From Thermomicrobium roseum DSM 5159 (GTDB lineage: Bacteria; Chloroflexota; Chloroflexia; Thermomicrobiales; Thermomicrobiaceae), in the NCBI RefSeq assembly GCF_000021685.1, contig NC_011959.1:1485704-1549703 (forward strand): a stretch of DNA of 64,000 nt, given 5' to 3'. This document shows positions 17,236 to 24,803 of this stretch, piece after piece. Each line of letters starts with the position of its first letter. Within the stretch, counting starts at the first letter, position 1. The translations under genes were made by a program, and so were the position numbers. The notes under the pieces were generated by a model. That model made no database searches and had not been told where the DNA came from. It was given only the letters and a program-made list of their open reading frames with translations.

Positions 17236-18909
17236 ATGCCGAAGGGTCATCCCATCACCCGACGCCAGTTGCTGCGCCGCGGGGCTATCCTGGCTGGGGG
17301 CAGCGTCGTGCTCACTGGCCTTCTGGCAGCGTGCCGGGGCACCACGCCGGAAGCGTCACCCACCGCAGCACCAGCGCCTGCCGGGCAAGCGACTCCGACA
17401 CCGATGAGCGTGATCACTCCTGCTCAATCTCCGACACCCGCTACCACTGCCAAACGCGGTGGAACGCTCCGGGTCGCCATCATCGGCGAACCGCCGGCAC
17501 TCGACCCGCAGTTCACCACTGCGACTATTACAGCGAACATTACCTGGCATATGTTCGAGGCTCTGTTCTATCGGGACAAGCAATTCTCTCCGAAGCCTCT
17601 TCTCACCGAGTCGTATGAATTCACGGAGAACAACAAAGTTTTGACGATCAAACTCCGATCGAACGTGAAGTTTCATGACGGGCGGCCACTCACTGCGGAC
17701 GATGCGATCGCTTCGCTCCTTCGGTACTCGAAACTCTCGGGACGCGGGCGCAATCTCTTCACCCGTGTCGCCAATCTCGACAAGGTCGACACGCACACGA
17801 TTCGGTTCGAGTTCAAAGAGCCAACCGGGATTGCGCTGATCTACTTGGCCCAGGTCGATTCCTTCATCATGCCGAAGGATCTTGCTGAAGCCTACCCGGA
17901 CAAGGGTTTGGAGCAATTCATCGGAACGGGGCCCTTCAAGTTCAAGGAACGCTTGCCGGACCGCTACATCGCGCTCGTCCGCAACGAAGACTACACGCCT
18001 GTCGATGGCGGCCCTGATGGATACGGTGGCACGAAGATTCCCTACTTCGACGAGATCCGATTCATCCCTGTTCCCGAGCAAGCCGTTCGAGGTGACGGAC
18101 TCGTCACTGGCGAATTCGATTTTGCCGAGCAGCTCAGCCTCGACAACTACGATGCGTTCAAGGCAGAACCGAACCTGGCGCTCCAAGTCACGCTGCCCTA
18201 CTATTTTTATGGTGCACACTTCAATAAGTCGAAGGAAAGCATCATGTCCAACCCGAAGTTGCGCCACGCGCTTCTCGCAGCAGTCGATGTCGAGCCGGTT
18301 GCTCGAGCGGGATTCTCGCGTCCCGAGTTCTATCGTCTCTACTCCAGTCAGTCGGCACCGGAAACTCCCTGGCATACCGACGGCGGAGCGGAGTATTACA
18401 ACCAGCGCAATCCCGAAAAGGCAAAGCAGCTGCTCGCCGAAGCAGGATACGACGGTCGTCCGATTCGCTGGCTGTCGACGAAGGAGTACTCGTACAACTA
18501 CAACATGGCTCTCGTCTTGAAGCAGCAGCTGGAAGCGATCGGCGTGACGATCGATTTGCAAGTCATGGACTGGGCGACGCTCGTCAAAACCCGCAGCCAG
18601 CGTGATGCCTGGGATATCTTCATCACCGGTCATGAGTCGTACCAACATCCAGTTCTCCAACCCTACATGAACCCGACGTGGCCTGGTTTTTGGGAAAATG
18701 CGCAGCGGGATCAGCTGGTCCAGCAGCTCATGGGAGAGACGGACGAGACGCGAATCAAAGAACTGGCTCGCGAACTCGACCGCGTTTGGTGGGAGGACGC
18801 GGTGATGATCAAGGTTTGCGAAGGAGCGACACTCCGGGGATATACGAAGAAACTACAGGGGTACGCGAATCTGCCGGATTGGTTCTTCTGGAACTGCTGG
18901 TTCGCCTGA
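17236..18909 (+). CDS. Peptide ABC transporter substrate-binding lipoprotein (family 5)
   Basis: 557 aa. The N-terminus has a twin-arginine stretch (TRRQLLRRG), a hydrophobic segment and the lipobox LLAAC, so it is probably exported folded or by Sec and anchored outside. A Pro/Thr/Ala-rich linker precedes a DppA/OppA-type SBP_bac_5 domain (KRGGTLRVAIIGEPPALDPQF, RSNVKFHDGRPLTADD). It binds oligopeptides or similar solutes for the permeases that follow. The start has GAGGGAAGGC upstream. Confidence 0.95.
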   Translation: MPKGHPITRRQLLRRGAILAGGSVVLTGLLAACRGTTPEASPTAAPAPAGQATPTPMSVITPAQSPTPATTAKRGGTLRVAIIGEPPALDPQFTTATITANITWHMFEALFYRDKQFSPKPLLTESYEFTENNKVLTIKLRSNVKFHDGRPLTADDAIASLLRYSKLSGRGRNLFTRVANLDKVDTHTIRFEFKEPTGIALIYLAQVDSFIMPKDLAEAYPDKGLEQFIGTGPFKFKERLPDRYIALVRNEDYTPVDGGPDGYGGTKIPYFDEIRFIPVPEQAVRGDGLVTGEFDFAEQLSLDNYDAFKAEPNLALQVTLPYYFYGAHFNKSKESIMSNPKLRHALLAAVDVEPVARAGFSRPEFYRLYSSQSAPETPWHTDGGAEYYNQRNPEKAKQLLAEAGYDGRPIRWLSTKEYSYNYNMALVLKQQLEAIGVTIDLQVMDWATLVKTRSQRDAWDIFITGHESYQHPVLQPYMNPTWPGFWENAQRDQLVQQLMGETDETRIKELARELDRVWWEDAVMIKVCEGATLRGYTKKLQGYANLPDWFFWNCWFA

Positions 18910-18966
18910 TCGTGTCCGGTGGGCACCAGTCTGCCGAGGGAGTAGCGAGCCGAGCGAGGGTGCTCG

Positions 18967-19914
18967 ATGACGGCATATATCGTGCGGCGACTGCTTCTCG
19001 CCATCCCGGTCATGTTGCTCGTGGCAACGGCAACGTTTCTCTTGTTGCACATGACGCCGGGCGATCCCGTCGCTGTCCTGCTCGGCCCGGACGCGACGAC
19101 GGAACAGATCGCCGAGTTACGACGCGAGCTCGGCTTGAACGATCCCATTTACATCCAGTACGGTCGCTGGTTGGCTGGAGCGGTGCGCGGCGACCTCGGC
19201 CAGAGCATTTTCCTCAATAAGCCAGTCACCATAGCCATCTTTGAGCGCCTCGCACCGACCGCCCAGCTCAGTATCCTCGCCTCGCTCGTGGCCATCGTCA
19301 TCGGCCTCTCGCTCGGCATCCTGTCAGCCGTTCGCCACGGCACAGCGCTCGATCTCGGCGCGATGCTCATCGCCATGATCGGTATTTCGATGCCCACATT
19401 CTGGCTGGGCCTCAACCTCATATTCATCTTCGCTGTTTCGTTCCGCCTGCTTCCACCACAGGGCTATCAACCACTCCACGAGGGACTCTGGGATAATTTG
19501 AGCCGCATGATTCTGCCAGCGATCACCCTCGGCGCCGGGCAGGGTGCTTTTCTGGCTCGGATCACCCGCTCGGTCGTGCTCGAAACGCTCCGAGAGGACT
19601 ACGTTCGTACGGCCCGAGCCAAAGGTCTCAGTGAACGGCGCGTCCTTGTCGGACACGTGCTGAGAAATGGTCTGATCCCGATCACCACGGTCATCGGCCT
19701 CACTTTCGCTATCCTGATGGGTGGAGCAGTGGTAACAGAACAGGTATTCAATATTCCAGGAATCGGGCGCCTTCTCATCCAGGCAGTGCTGAGACGTGAC
19801 TTTCCGCTCATCCAAGGCATTGTTTTATTCATCGCATTCGTTTATGTCTTGATAAATCTCCTGATCGATATTCTCTACGCCTTTCTCGATCCGCGTATCC
19901 GGTACGCTGAGTGA
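18967..19914 (+). CDS. Peptide ABC transporter permease (DppB-like)
   Basis: 315 aa, six predicted membrane helices. The EAA-type loop (REDYVRTARAKGLSERRVLVGHVLRNGL) contacts the ATPase. It opens with the DppB-family MTAYIVRRLLLAIPVML and has the periplasmic TPGDPV loop. It lies 57 bases after the binding-protein gene and overlaps the region of the next permease gene. Confidence 0.95.
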   Translation: MTAYIVRRLLLAIPVMLLVATATFLLLHMTPGDPVAVLLGPDATTEQIAELRRELGLNDPIYIQYGRWLAGAVRGDLGQSIFLNKPVTIAIFERLAPTAQLSILASLVAIVIGLSLGILSAVRHGTALDLGAMLIAMIGISMPTFWLGLNLIFIFAVSFRLLPPQGYQPLHEGLWDNLSRMILPAITLGAGQGAFLARITRSVVLETLREDYVRTARAKGLSERRVLVGHVLRNGLIPITTVIGLTFAILMGGAVVTEQVFNIPGIGRLLIQAVLRRDFPLIQGIVLFIAFVYVLINLLIDILYAFLDPRIRYAE

Positions 19915-19928
19915 GGAGGCGAACTCGC

Positions 19929-20828
19929 GTGACCACAACAGCGTCGACACCGAGGATCGTGGGGGCAGCATTCCGCACCCGCCGGTCACCAGCACGCCGA
20001 CTCGTCATGCTGATCCGGCGGTATCCTGGTGGAGTTCTCGGTATCTCGCTACTCGCCGTGGTCCTCTTCGTCGCCCTTTTCGCTGGCCAATTGACCGACA
20101 AGAGTCCGTTGAGCGTCGATCCGATCAATCGTTTGAGTCCGCCCATGCCAGGGCATCCCTTCGGAACCGACAACTTCGGCCGAGACGTCTATGCCCGTAC
20201 GCTCTATGGAGCACGCACGTCGCTGCTCGCTGGCTTCGGTGTCGCGATCGTCGCTCTGCTGGGTGGAATCGTTTTTGGATTACTGGCAGGGTACTATCGA
20301 CGGCTCGACACCGTTCTCATGCGCATCATGGACGCGGTGATGGCCTTCCCGGGCATCATCCTCGCTATCGGTATCGTCGCAGCACGCGGTCCCAGTCTCA
20401 CCAACGTCATTATCGCGCTCGGTTTCATCTTCATCCCCCGAGTAGCACGTGTCGTCCGCAGTATCGTCCTCGCTGTCCGCGAGTATCAATTTGTCGAAGC
20501 TGCCCGTACCCTCGGTGCAAGCGACGTACGCATTTTGCTCCGTCATGTTTTTCCTAATGCTTGGTCAGTGGTCGCTATCCAGGGAACGTTCATTTTCGCT
20601 GAGGGGGTGCTCGGCGAAGCGACACTCAGCTTTTTGGGCGTCGGGCCTCCACCGGAGTTCCCGAGCTGGGGAAATATTCTCGGAGAAGCTCGGCTGTACA
20701 TCCGCGAGGCACCCTGGCTCATGTTCCTGCCTGGCGTCGCCCTTACACTGACCGTTTTGTCACTGAATCTCATCGGTGACGCGGTTCGTGATGCTCTCGA
20801 TCCGAGAAGTCGCCGGCGCGTGGCGTAA
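19929..20828 (+). CDS. Peptide ABC transporter permease (DppC-like)
   Basis: 299 aa from GTG 19929, which has GAGGAGG nine bases upstream; a GTG at 19911 would overlap that site. The N-terminal OppC_N segment (YPGGVLGISLLAVVLFVALFAG), HPFGTDNFGRDVYARTLYGAR and the EAA loop (REYQFVEAARTLGASDVRILLRHVFPN) are typical. No ATPase gene follows, so the transporter must borrow ATPases encoded elsewhere. Confidence 0.95.
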   Translation: MTTTASTPRIVGAAFRTRRSPARRLVMLIRRYPGGVLGISLLAVVLFVALFAGQLTDKSPLSVDPINRLSPPMPGHPFGTDNFGRDVYARTLYGARTSLLAGFGVAIVALLGGIVFGLLAGYYRRLDTVLMRIMDAVMAFPGIILAIGIVAARGPSLTNVIIALGFIFIPRVARVVRSIVLAVREYQFVEAARTLGASDVRILLRHVFPNAWSVVAIQGTFIFAEGVLGEATLSFLGVGPPPEFPSWGNILGEARLYIREAPWLMFLPGVALTLTVLSLNLIGDAVRDALDPRSRRRVA

Positions 20829-20887
20829 CCGTCATTGACCAACAGTGGAGATTGCTACCAATCGTCTCTGCTGAGCGCAGGCCGAGT

Positions 20888-20928
20888 TTCTGCATGCACT
20901 GTTGTCTTCCTTCTGCATTTACTGTTCT
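20888..20928 (+). promoter_or_regulatory. Direct repeats upstream of SufR-like regulator
   Basis: TTCTGCATGCACTGTTGT (20888-20905) and TTCTGCATTTACTGTTCT (20911-20928) match at 15 of 18 positions and are 23 bases apart, about two helical turns. They end just at the putative -10, so they may be an autoregulatory operator. Confidence 0.45.
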
Positions 20929-20936
20929 GCTATGCT
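20928..20936 (+). promoter_or_regulatory. Extended -10 element of the SufR-like gene
   Basis: TGC then TATGCT, 24 bases before the start codon. It fits an extended -10 promoter (TGnTATnnT) without a clear -35. Confidence 0.5.
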
Positions 20937-20959
20937 TGGTAAGCGAGGGAGGTAGGACC

Positions 20960-21622
20960 ATGCGCCAAACCACTATCGCACCCGATCGGCCCTCTACACG
21001 CGATCAGCTCCTCACCTTGCTCAAGAAGAGCGAAGGGTTGACTGCCGACCAGCTCGCACGTCGACTCGGGATCACCTCGATGGCCGTGCGCAAGCACCTC
21101 ATCGCGCTGGAACGCGACGGCCTCATCACCACATCGCTCCAGCGCCGCAGGATCGGGCGCCCCGCTCGCCTCTACCGCCTGAGCGAGCGTGCTGATGCGC
21201 TCTTTCCTCAGCAGTACGACACGATGCTCAGTGACGTCCTCCACGATCTCGAGACGCTCGATGGGCCGGCCAAGGTCGAACTGGTCCTGCACCGCCGGGT
21301 GCAACGGCTGGGCGAGCAACTCGCCGAACGACTCGAGCGGACTCCCACCTTGCGCGATCGCGTCCGGTATTTGGCCGAAACGCTCGATGCCCTCGGTTAC
21401 TACACCAGTTGGGAACAGCTGGACAGCGAGACATTCCGTCTCTGTCAGTACCACTGTCCGATCCGGCGGGTCGCCGCTGAGTTTCCGGCAACCTGCGAGG
21501 CAGAAGCGGAGTTGTATCGCGTCTTGCTCCGAGCTCAGGTGGAACGCCGGTGTCACTTGGCGACTGGTGACGCCTGTTGCTCCTACCTGATCCGCGCACC
21601 GGAGATCGCTGCCGCGGAGTGA
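20960..21622 (+). CDS. SufR-like DeoR/ArsR-type regulator with C-terminal cysteine cluster
   Basis: 220 aa from ATG 20960 (GGGAGG seven bases upstream). An N-terminal winged helix (STRDQLLTLLKKSEGLTADQLARRLGITSMAVRKHLIAL) is followed by a helical domain and a cysteine region: CQYHCPIRR, then CEAEAELYR, then CHLATGDACCSYLI. This matches the SufR family, which binds an Fe-S cluster and represses suf genes. Here no suf gene is next to it, so the target is unknown. Metal or Fe-S sensing is inferred from the cysteines. Confidence 0.82.
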   Translation: MRQTTIAPDRPSTRDQLLTLLKKSEGLTADQLARRLGITSMAVRKHLIALERDGLITTSLQRRRIGRPARLYRLSERADALFPQQYDTMLSDVLHDLETLDGPAKVELVLHRRVQRLGEQLAERLERTPTLRDRVRYLAETLDALGYYTSWEQLDSETFRLCQYHCPIRRVAAEFPATCEAEAELYRVLLRAQVERRCHLATGDACCSYLIRAPEIAAAE

Positions 21623-21626
21623 ACGA

Positions 21627-21776
21627 TCAGCGCAGCGATCCCAGCAAGAGCCCGATCAACGCGAGACTCCCCGCGAGTGCTGCACAGGTGAGGAGACCGA
21701 ACAGAACGCCGAGCACCGCTGCTCGTCGGATACTGACCGAGCGTCTCGGCTCCACAGGACTCCTCTGTCCTGTCAT
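21627..21776 (-). CDS. 49-aa single-pass membrane protein coupled to metal ATPase
   Basis: ATG 21776 overlaps the ATPase stop as ATGA; stop TGA 21627-21629. A basic N-terminus (MTGQRSPVEPRRSVSIRRA) precedes one strong hydrophobic helix (AVLGVLFGLLTCAALAGSLALIGLLLG). No known family is recognised. Coupling suggests a small accessory subunit of the metal pump. Confidence 0.6.
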   Translation of the reverse strand: MTGQRSPVEPRRSVSIRRAAVLGVLFGLLTCAALAGSLALIGLLLGSLR

Positions 21777-23872
21777 CGCTTCCCGAAACCCAATCGGGCA
21801 CTGTTGCCCAGGATGAAGACGTCCGGCACGACCTGTGCCGTTGCCGCGAGCGTCGGCGGTAGCAGACCCAAGGCTGCGAGGCTCAATCCGACCAGATTAT
21901 AGAGTGCCGTTCCGGCCAGATTCACCCACGCAGTCCGCAGGGCTCGTCGGGCAGCGCGGATCGTCTCGGGGATGAGTGCCCAGTCCTCGCGCAAGAGCAC
22001 CACATCCGCTGTTTCAGCTGCCAAGGCCGTACCCAGCTGCCCCATCGCGATCCCGACATCGGCCTGGGCCAGCGCTGGCGCATCGTTGATACCGTCGCCA
22101 ACCATCACCACCACATGCCCCTGCGCCTGGTACGCCGCGACGATCGCCAGCTTGTCTTCGGGCAAGAGACGAGCCCGCCAACCGATCCCCAGTGGTCGCG
22201 CGAGTGCTTCCGCTGCTCGCTCATGATCGCCCGTGAGGAGTTCGATGGTCCGGAATCCCGAGCGACGTAGCTCAGCAATTGCCTCAGCGATCCCCGGTCG
22301 GAGCTCGTCAGCGAACGCGACGATCCCGATCGCTTCCCCATCGCGCTCGACGATGACGACTGTCTTCCCTTCTTCCTGGAACGCGGCGATCTCCGGCACC
22401 GAAGCCTCCTCCTGGAGCGGTGCCCGCACCCGGATCGACCGACCAGCCACGCGCGCCCGAACTCCGATGCCTGGATCGACCACCGACCACTCGGGCCGCA
22501 CCAGAGCGACTCCCCGCTCGCGCGCAGCGAGGCGCAGGGCTTCGGCGAGCGGATGCGTCGCAGCGTGTTCAGCTGCTGCTGCCAGACTCAAGAGTTCTTC
22601 CACCGAGCAGCGACCGGCCACCGGCACCACGTCGGTCACCATCGGGCGACCGAGCGTGAGCGTGCCGGTCTTGTCCAGGAGGAGGATATCAGCACGGGCT
22701 AGGCGCTCGAGAATCGCTCCACCCTTGATCAGGACACCGCGACGCGCCGCTCGACCGATCGTCGCCACGAACGCCATCGGCGTCGCCAGCGCGAACGCAC
22801 AGGAGCAGGACACGACGAGAACAGCAGCGACCGCCAACGCGTCCCGGCGTAGGATCAAGGTCAGCAGCGCCACTGCGACCACGACCGGGAGGTACCAGCC
22901 GGAGAAGCGGTCGGCCACTCGTTGCAATCGCCCAGCCTGCCCCTCCGCTGCCTCGACCAGTCGGACGATCCGCGCGAAGGTCGAGCCGGCCGCTTCCGCT
23001 GTCGCGCGGATCCGCAGCGATCCCGAGCGCACGACCGTCGCTGCATAGACTGGGTCACCCGCGGCGACCGCACGGGGCAGCGGTTCTCCGGTCAGTGCCG
23101 CCTCATCGACGAGCGCTGTCCCCTCCAGCACGGTCCCGTCGACTGGAATCGCTTCACCGGTGCGGACGAGCACGATCTCCCCCGGTGCGACGCTTCCGGC
23201 AGGAACCTCGAGCTCGCTTCCATCACGCTCCACACGTGCCAGTTGCGGCGCGAGTGCCGCGAGTTCTCGCAGAGCCCGGCCAGCCTGCCGACCTGTCACT
23301 TCTTCGAGCGCCGAACCGAGCCTCATGAACAGAACGACGATGGCAGCGGCCGCCCACGCACCGACCACCATCGCGGCGAGCGCACCGATGGTCATCAAGG
23401 TATGGGCGGTGACGCGCCGTTGCCAGCTCGCACGCGCCACGTCCCGGAAAACCGGCCAGCCGCCGATCGCGATCCCGAGTAGCCAGATCGGCCAAGGAAT
23501 CACCTGGTTCGCGCGCTCCACCAGGCCGGCAAGCTCGGCGACGACGACTCCCAGCACGACCGCGACCGCGACACCGCTCAGCAGCGCGACCCGGCGCCAT
23601 GTCCGCTGCGTGTCCTCCGCCGGCTCGCTGCCGACGGTGTAGCCGGCGCGAGCCAGCGCGCGCTCGATCGCGACCCGGTCAACTCGCGTGGGATCGAGCA
23701 CCACAGCGACCTTGCGAGCGACCGGGAAACCCTCGACATCGAGGACGCCCGGCACCGTCCGGAGCGCCTGCTCGACGTGCTGCGCGCACTCCGCGCAATC
23801 CAGCTCCGCCACCGGGAGAATGAGGGTCGTCCAGCGCTGCTGTTCGTCAGCGGAGCGCACCGACTCGGCCAT
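21773..23872 (-). CDS. P1B-type heavy-metal ATPase with CSC motif
   Basis: 699 aa from ATG 23872 (GGAGG six bases upstream). The N-terminal HMA domain has LDCAECAQH (C26/C29). Then follow membrane helices, the A-domain (TGEPLP), the membrane metal site SCSCAFALATP (C356-S357-C358 where CPC or CPx is usual), DKTGTLTLGRP near residue 395, and GDGINDAPAL. It exports a soft metal (Cd, Pb, Zn or Cu class); the sensor gene upstream favours Cd/Pb. The start overlaps the end of the ArsR-type gene by 26 bp. Confidence 0.9.
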   Translation of the reverse strand: MAESVRSADEQQRWTTLILPVAELDCAECAQHVEQALRTVPGVLDVEGFPVARKVAVVLDPTRVDRVAIERALARAGYTVGSEPAEDTQRTWRRVALLSGVAVAVVLGVVVAELAGLVERANQVIPWPIWLLGIAIGGWPVFRDVARASWQRRVTAHTLMTIGALAAMVVGAWAAAAIVVLFMRLGSALEEVTGRQAGRALRELAALAPQLARVERDGSELEVPAGSVAPGEIVLVRTGEAIPVDGTVLEGTALVDEAALTGEPLPRAVAAGDPVYAATVVRSGSLRIRATAEAAGSTFARIVRLVEAAEGQAGRLQRVADRFSGWYLPVVVAVALLTLILRRDALAVAAVLVVSCSCAFALATPMAFVATIGRAARRGVLIKGGAILERLARADILLLDKTGTLTLGRPMVTDVVPVAGRCSVEELLSLAAAAEHAATHPLAEALRLAARERGVALVRPEWSVVDPGIGVRARVAGRSIRVRAPLQEEASVPEIAAFQEEGKTVVIVERDGEAIGIVAFADELRPGIAEAIAELRRSGFRTIELLTGDHERAAEALARPLGIGWRARLLPEDKLAIVAAYQAQGHVVVMVGDGINDAPALAQADVGIAMGQLGTALAAETADVVLLREDWALIPETIRAARRALRTAWVNLAGTALYNLVGLSLAALGLLPPTLAATAQVVPDVFILGNSARLGFGKR

Positions 23873-24218
23873 CGCCAACCTCCGGATGCTCTTCGACCCG
23901 ATCGTAACGCGGGCAGGAAGCGACTCCGGTGGCGCTCTCCGCGAGCACCCGTTCCGCCAGTTCCAGGAGCGCCGCCACGCGCTGGTCGCTCAAGCTGTAG
24001 CGGACCCGCTGCCCGTCTCGCTGGCGCACGACCAGTCCGCAGTCACGCAAGCAGCGAAGATGATTGGAGACGTTGGAGAGTCCCTGACCCGTCGAGGCAG
24101 CGATTTCTCCCACCGTCGCCGGTGCCGACCGGAGGACTTCGAGGATGGCCAGACGGCTCGGATCAGCGAATCCGCGAAAGAGTTTGGCCTTGATTTCCAA
24201 CTGTCGCCGGTCGACCAT
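23847..24218 (-). CDS. ArsR/SmtB-family metal sensor, CmtR-like
   Basis: 123-aa winged-helix repressor. The recognition region is GLSNVSNHLRCLRDCGLVV with Cys56 and Cys60, and a third cysteine at 102 (ASCPRYD). These match in spacing the Cd/Pb ligands of Mycobacterium CmtR (Cys57, Cys61, Cys102). It would repress the downstream ATPase and leave DNA on metal binding. It is the first gene of the unit, with an inverted repeat 15 bases upstream. Confidence 0.9.
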   Translation of the reverse strand: MVDRRQLEIKAKLFRGFADPSRLAILEVLRSAPATVGEIAASTGQGLSNVSNHLRCLRDCGLVVRQRDGQRVRYSLSDQRVAALLELAERVLAESATGVASCPRYDRVEEHPEVGDGRVGALR

Positions 24219-24232
24219 ATGCTCTCCAGCAT

Positions 24233-24248
24233 TTCAGCAATTACTGAA
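24233..24248 (-). promoter_or_regulatory. Putative ArsR/CmtR operator
   Basis: TTCAGCAA/TTACTGAA is a 16-base inverted repeat with one mismatched pair, 15 bases upstream of the sensor start codon, where an ArsR-family repressor would bind its own promoter. Confidence 0.55.
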
Positions 24249-24803
24249 CCTCAGCATACCCGACCGCCCCAGCGCGAGGCAACCAGCGACGCGACGAGTC
24301 ACCACGTGTGTCACGCTGGACGGAATCCGCCGAAATAGGCATCGGGGGAAGGCACCCGGCGGAGCGGTAGCGTCATCGGCCTGGTACGCGCGACCTCGCG
24401 TTGGCGTGCCCCACGCGGGGCAGTGCGGGGCAGGGGGCGGTGTCGAGGGCAACGAGAGCGAATTGCCGCCTCACCACCGAGGCTGGACGCGTACCTCCAA
24501 GGGCAACCCTGGTTCAACCGGTTGCGCAGAGCGACGACCACCCCAGCCACTCGCGCGCCGGATCATTGCCCTGAACCAGCTTCGCCTCTGGAGAGACCAC
24601 ACGACCCGAATCGTCCCCAGGAGCTGACCCTGCACAGTAGTACTCTGGATGAGGTCGCGGGCGCCTCGGTCGCGCGGCACCCGCAGCGTTCGAGCAATGC
24701 GACCACACGGGCAGCGAGAGCAAGTGCGTCAGCGGACGTCTGCGATCTGCTTTAATCGAAAGGCGAAGCGAACGGGACGGCAGAGTGGCAGGAGCAAAGA
24801 ACG
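24249..24803. other. Gene-free region upstream of metS
   Basis: No convincing gene. It has a GC-rich stem (TGCCCC/GGGGCA at 24407-24422) and near its right end an extended -10 for the MetRS gene. Confidence 0.5.
24748..24756 (+). promoter_or_regulatory. Extended -10 element of the MetRS gene
   Basis: TGC then TTTAAT (5/6), 47 bases before the start codon. No good -35 is seen. Confidence 0.5.

Noticed and set aside
24380..24395. CTGGTACGCGCG upstream of metG as T-box
   Set aside because: It lies over 400 bases from the start and lacks the other T-box parts.
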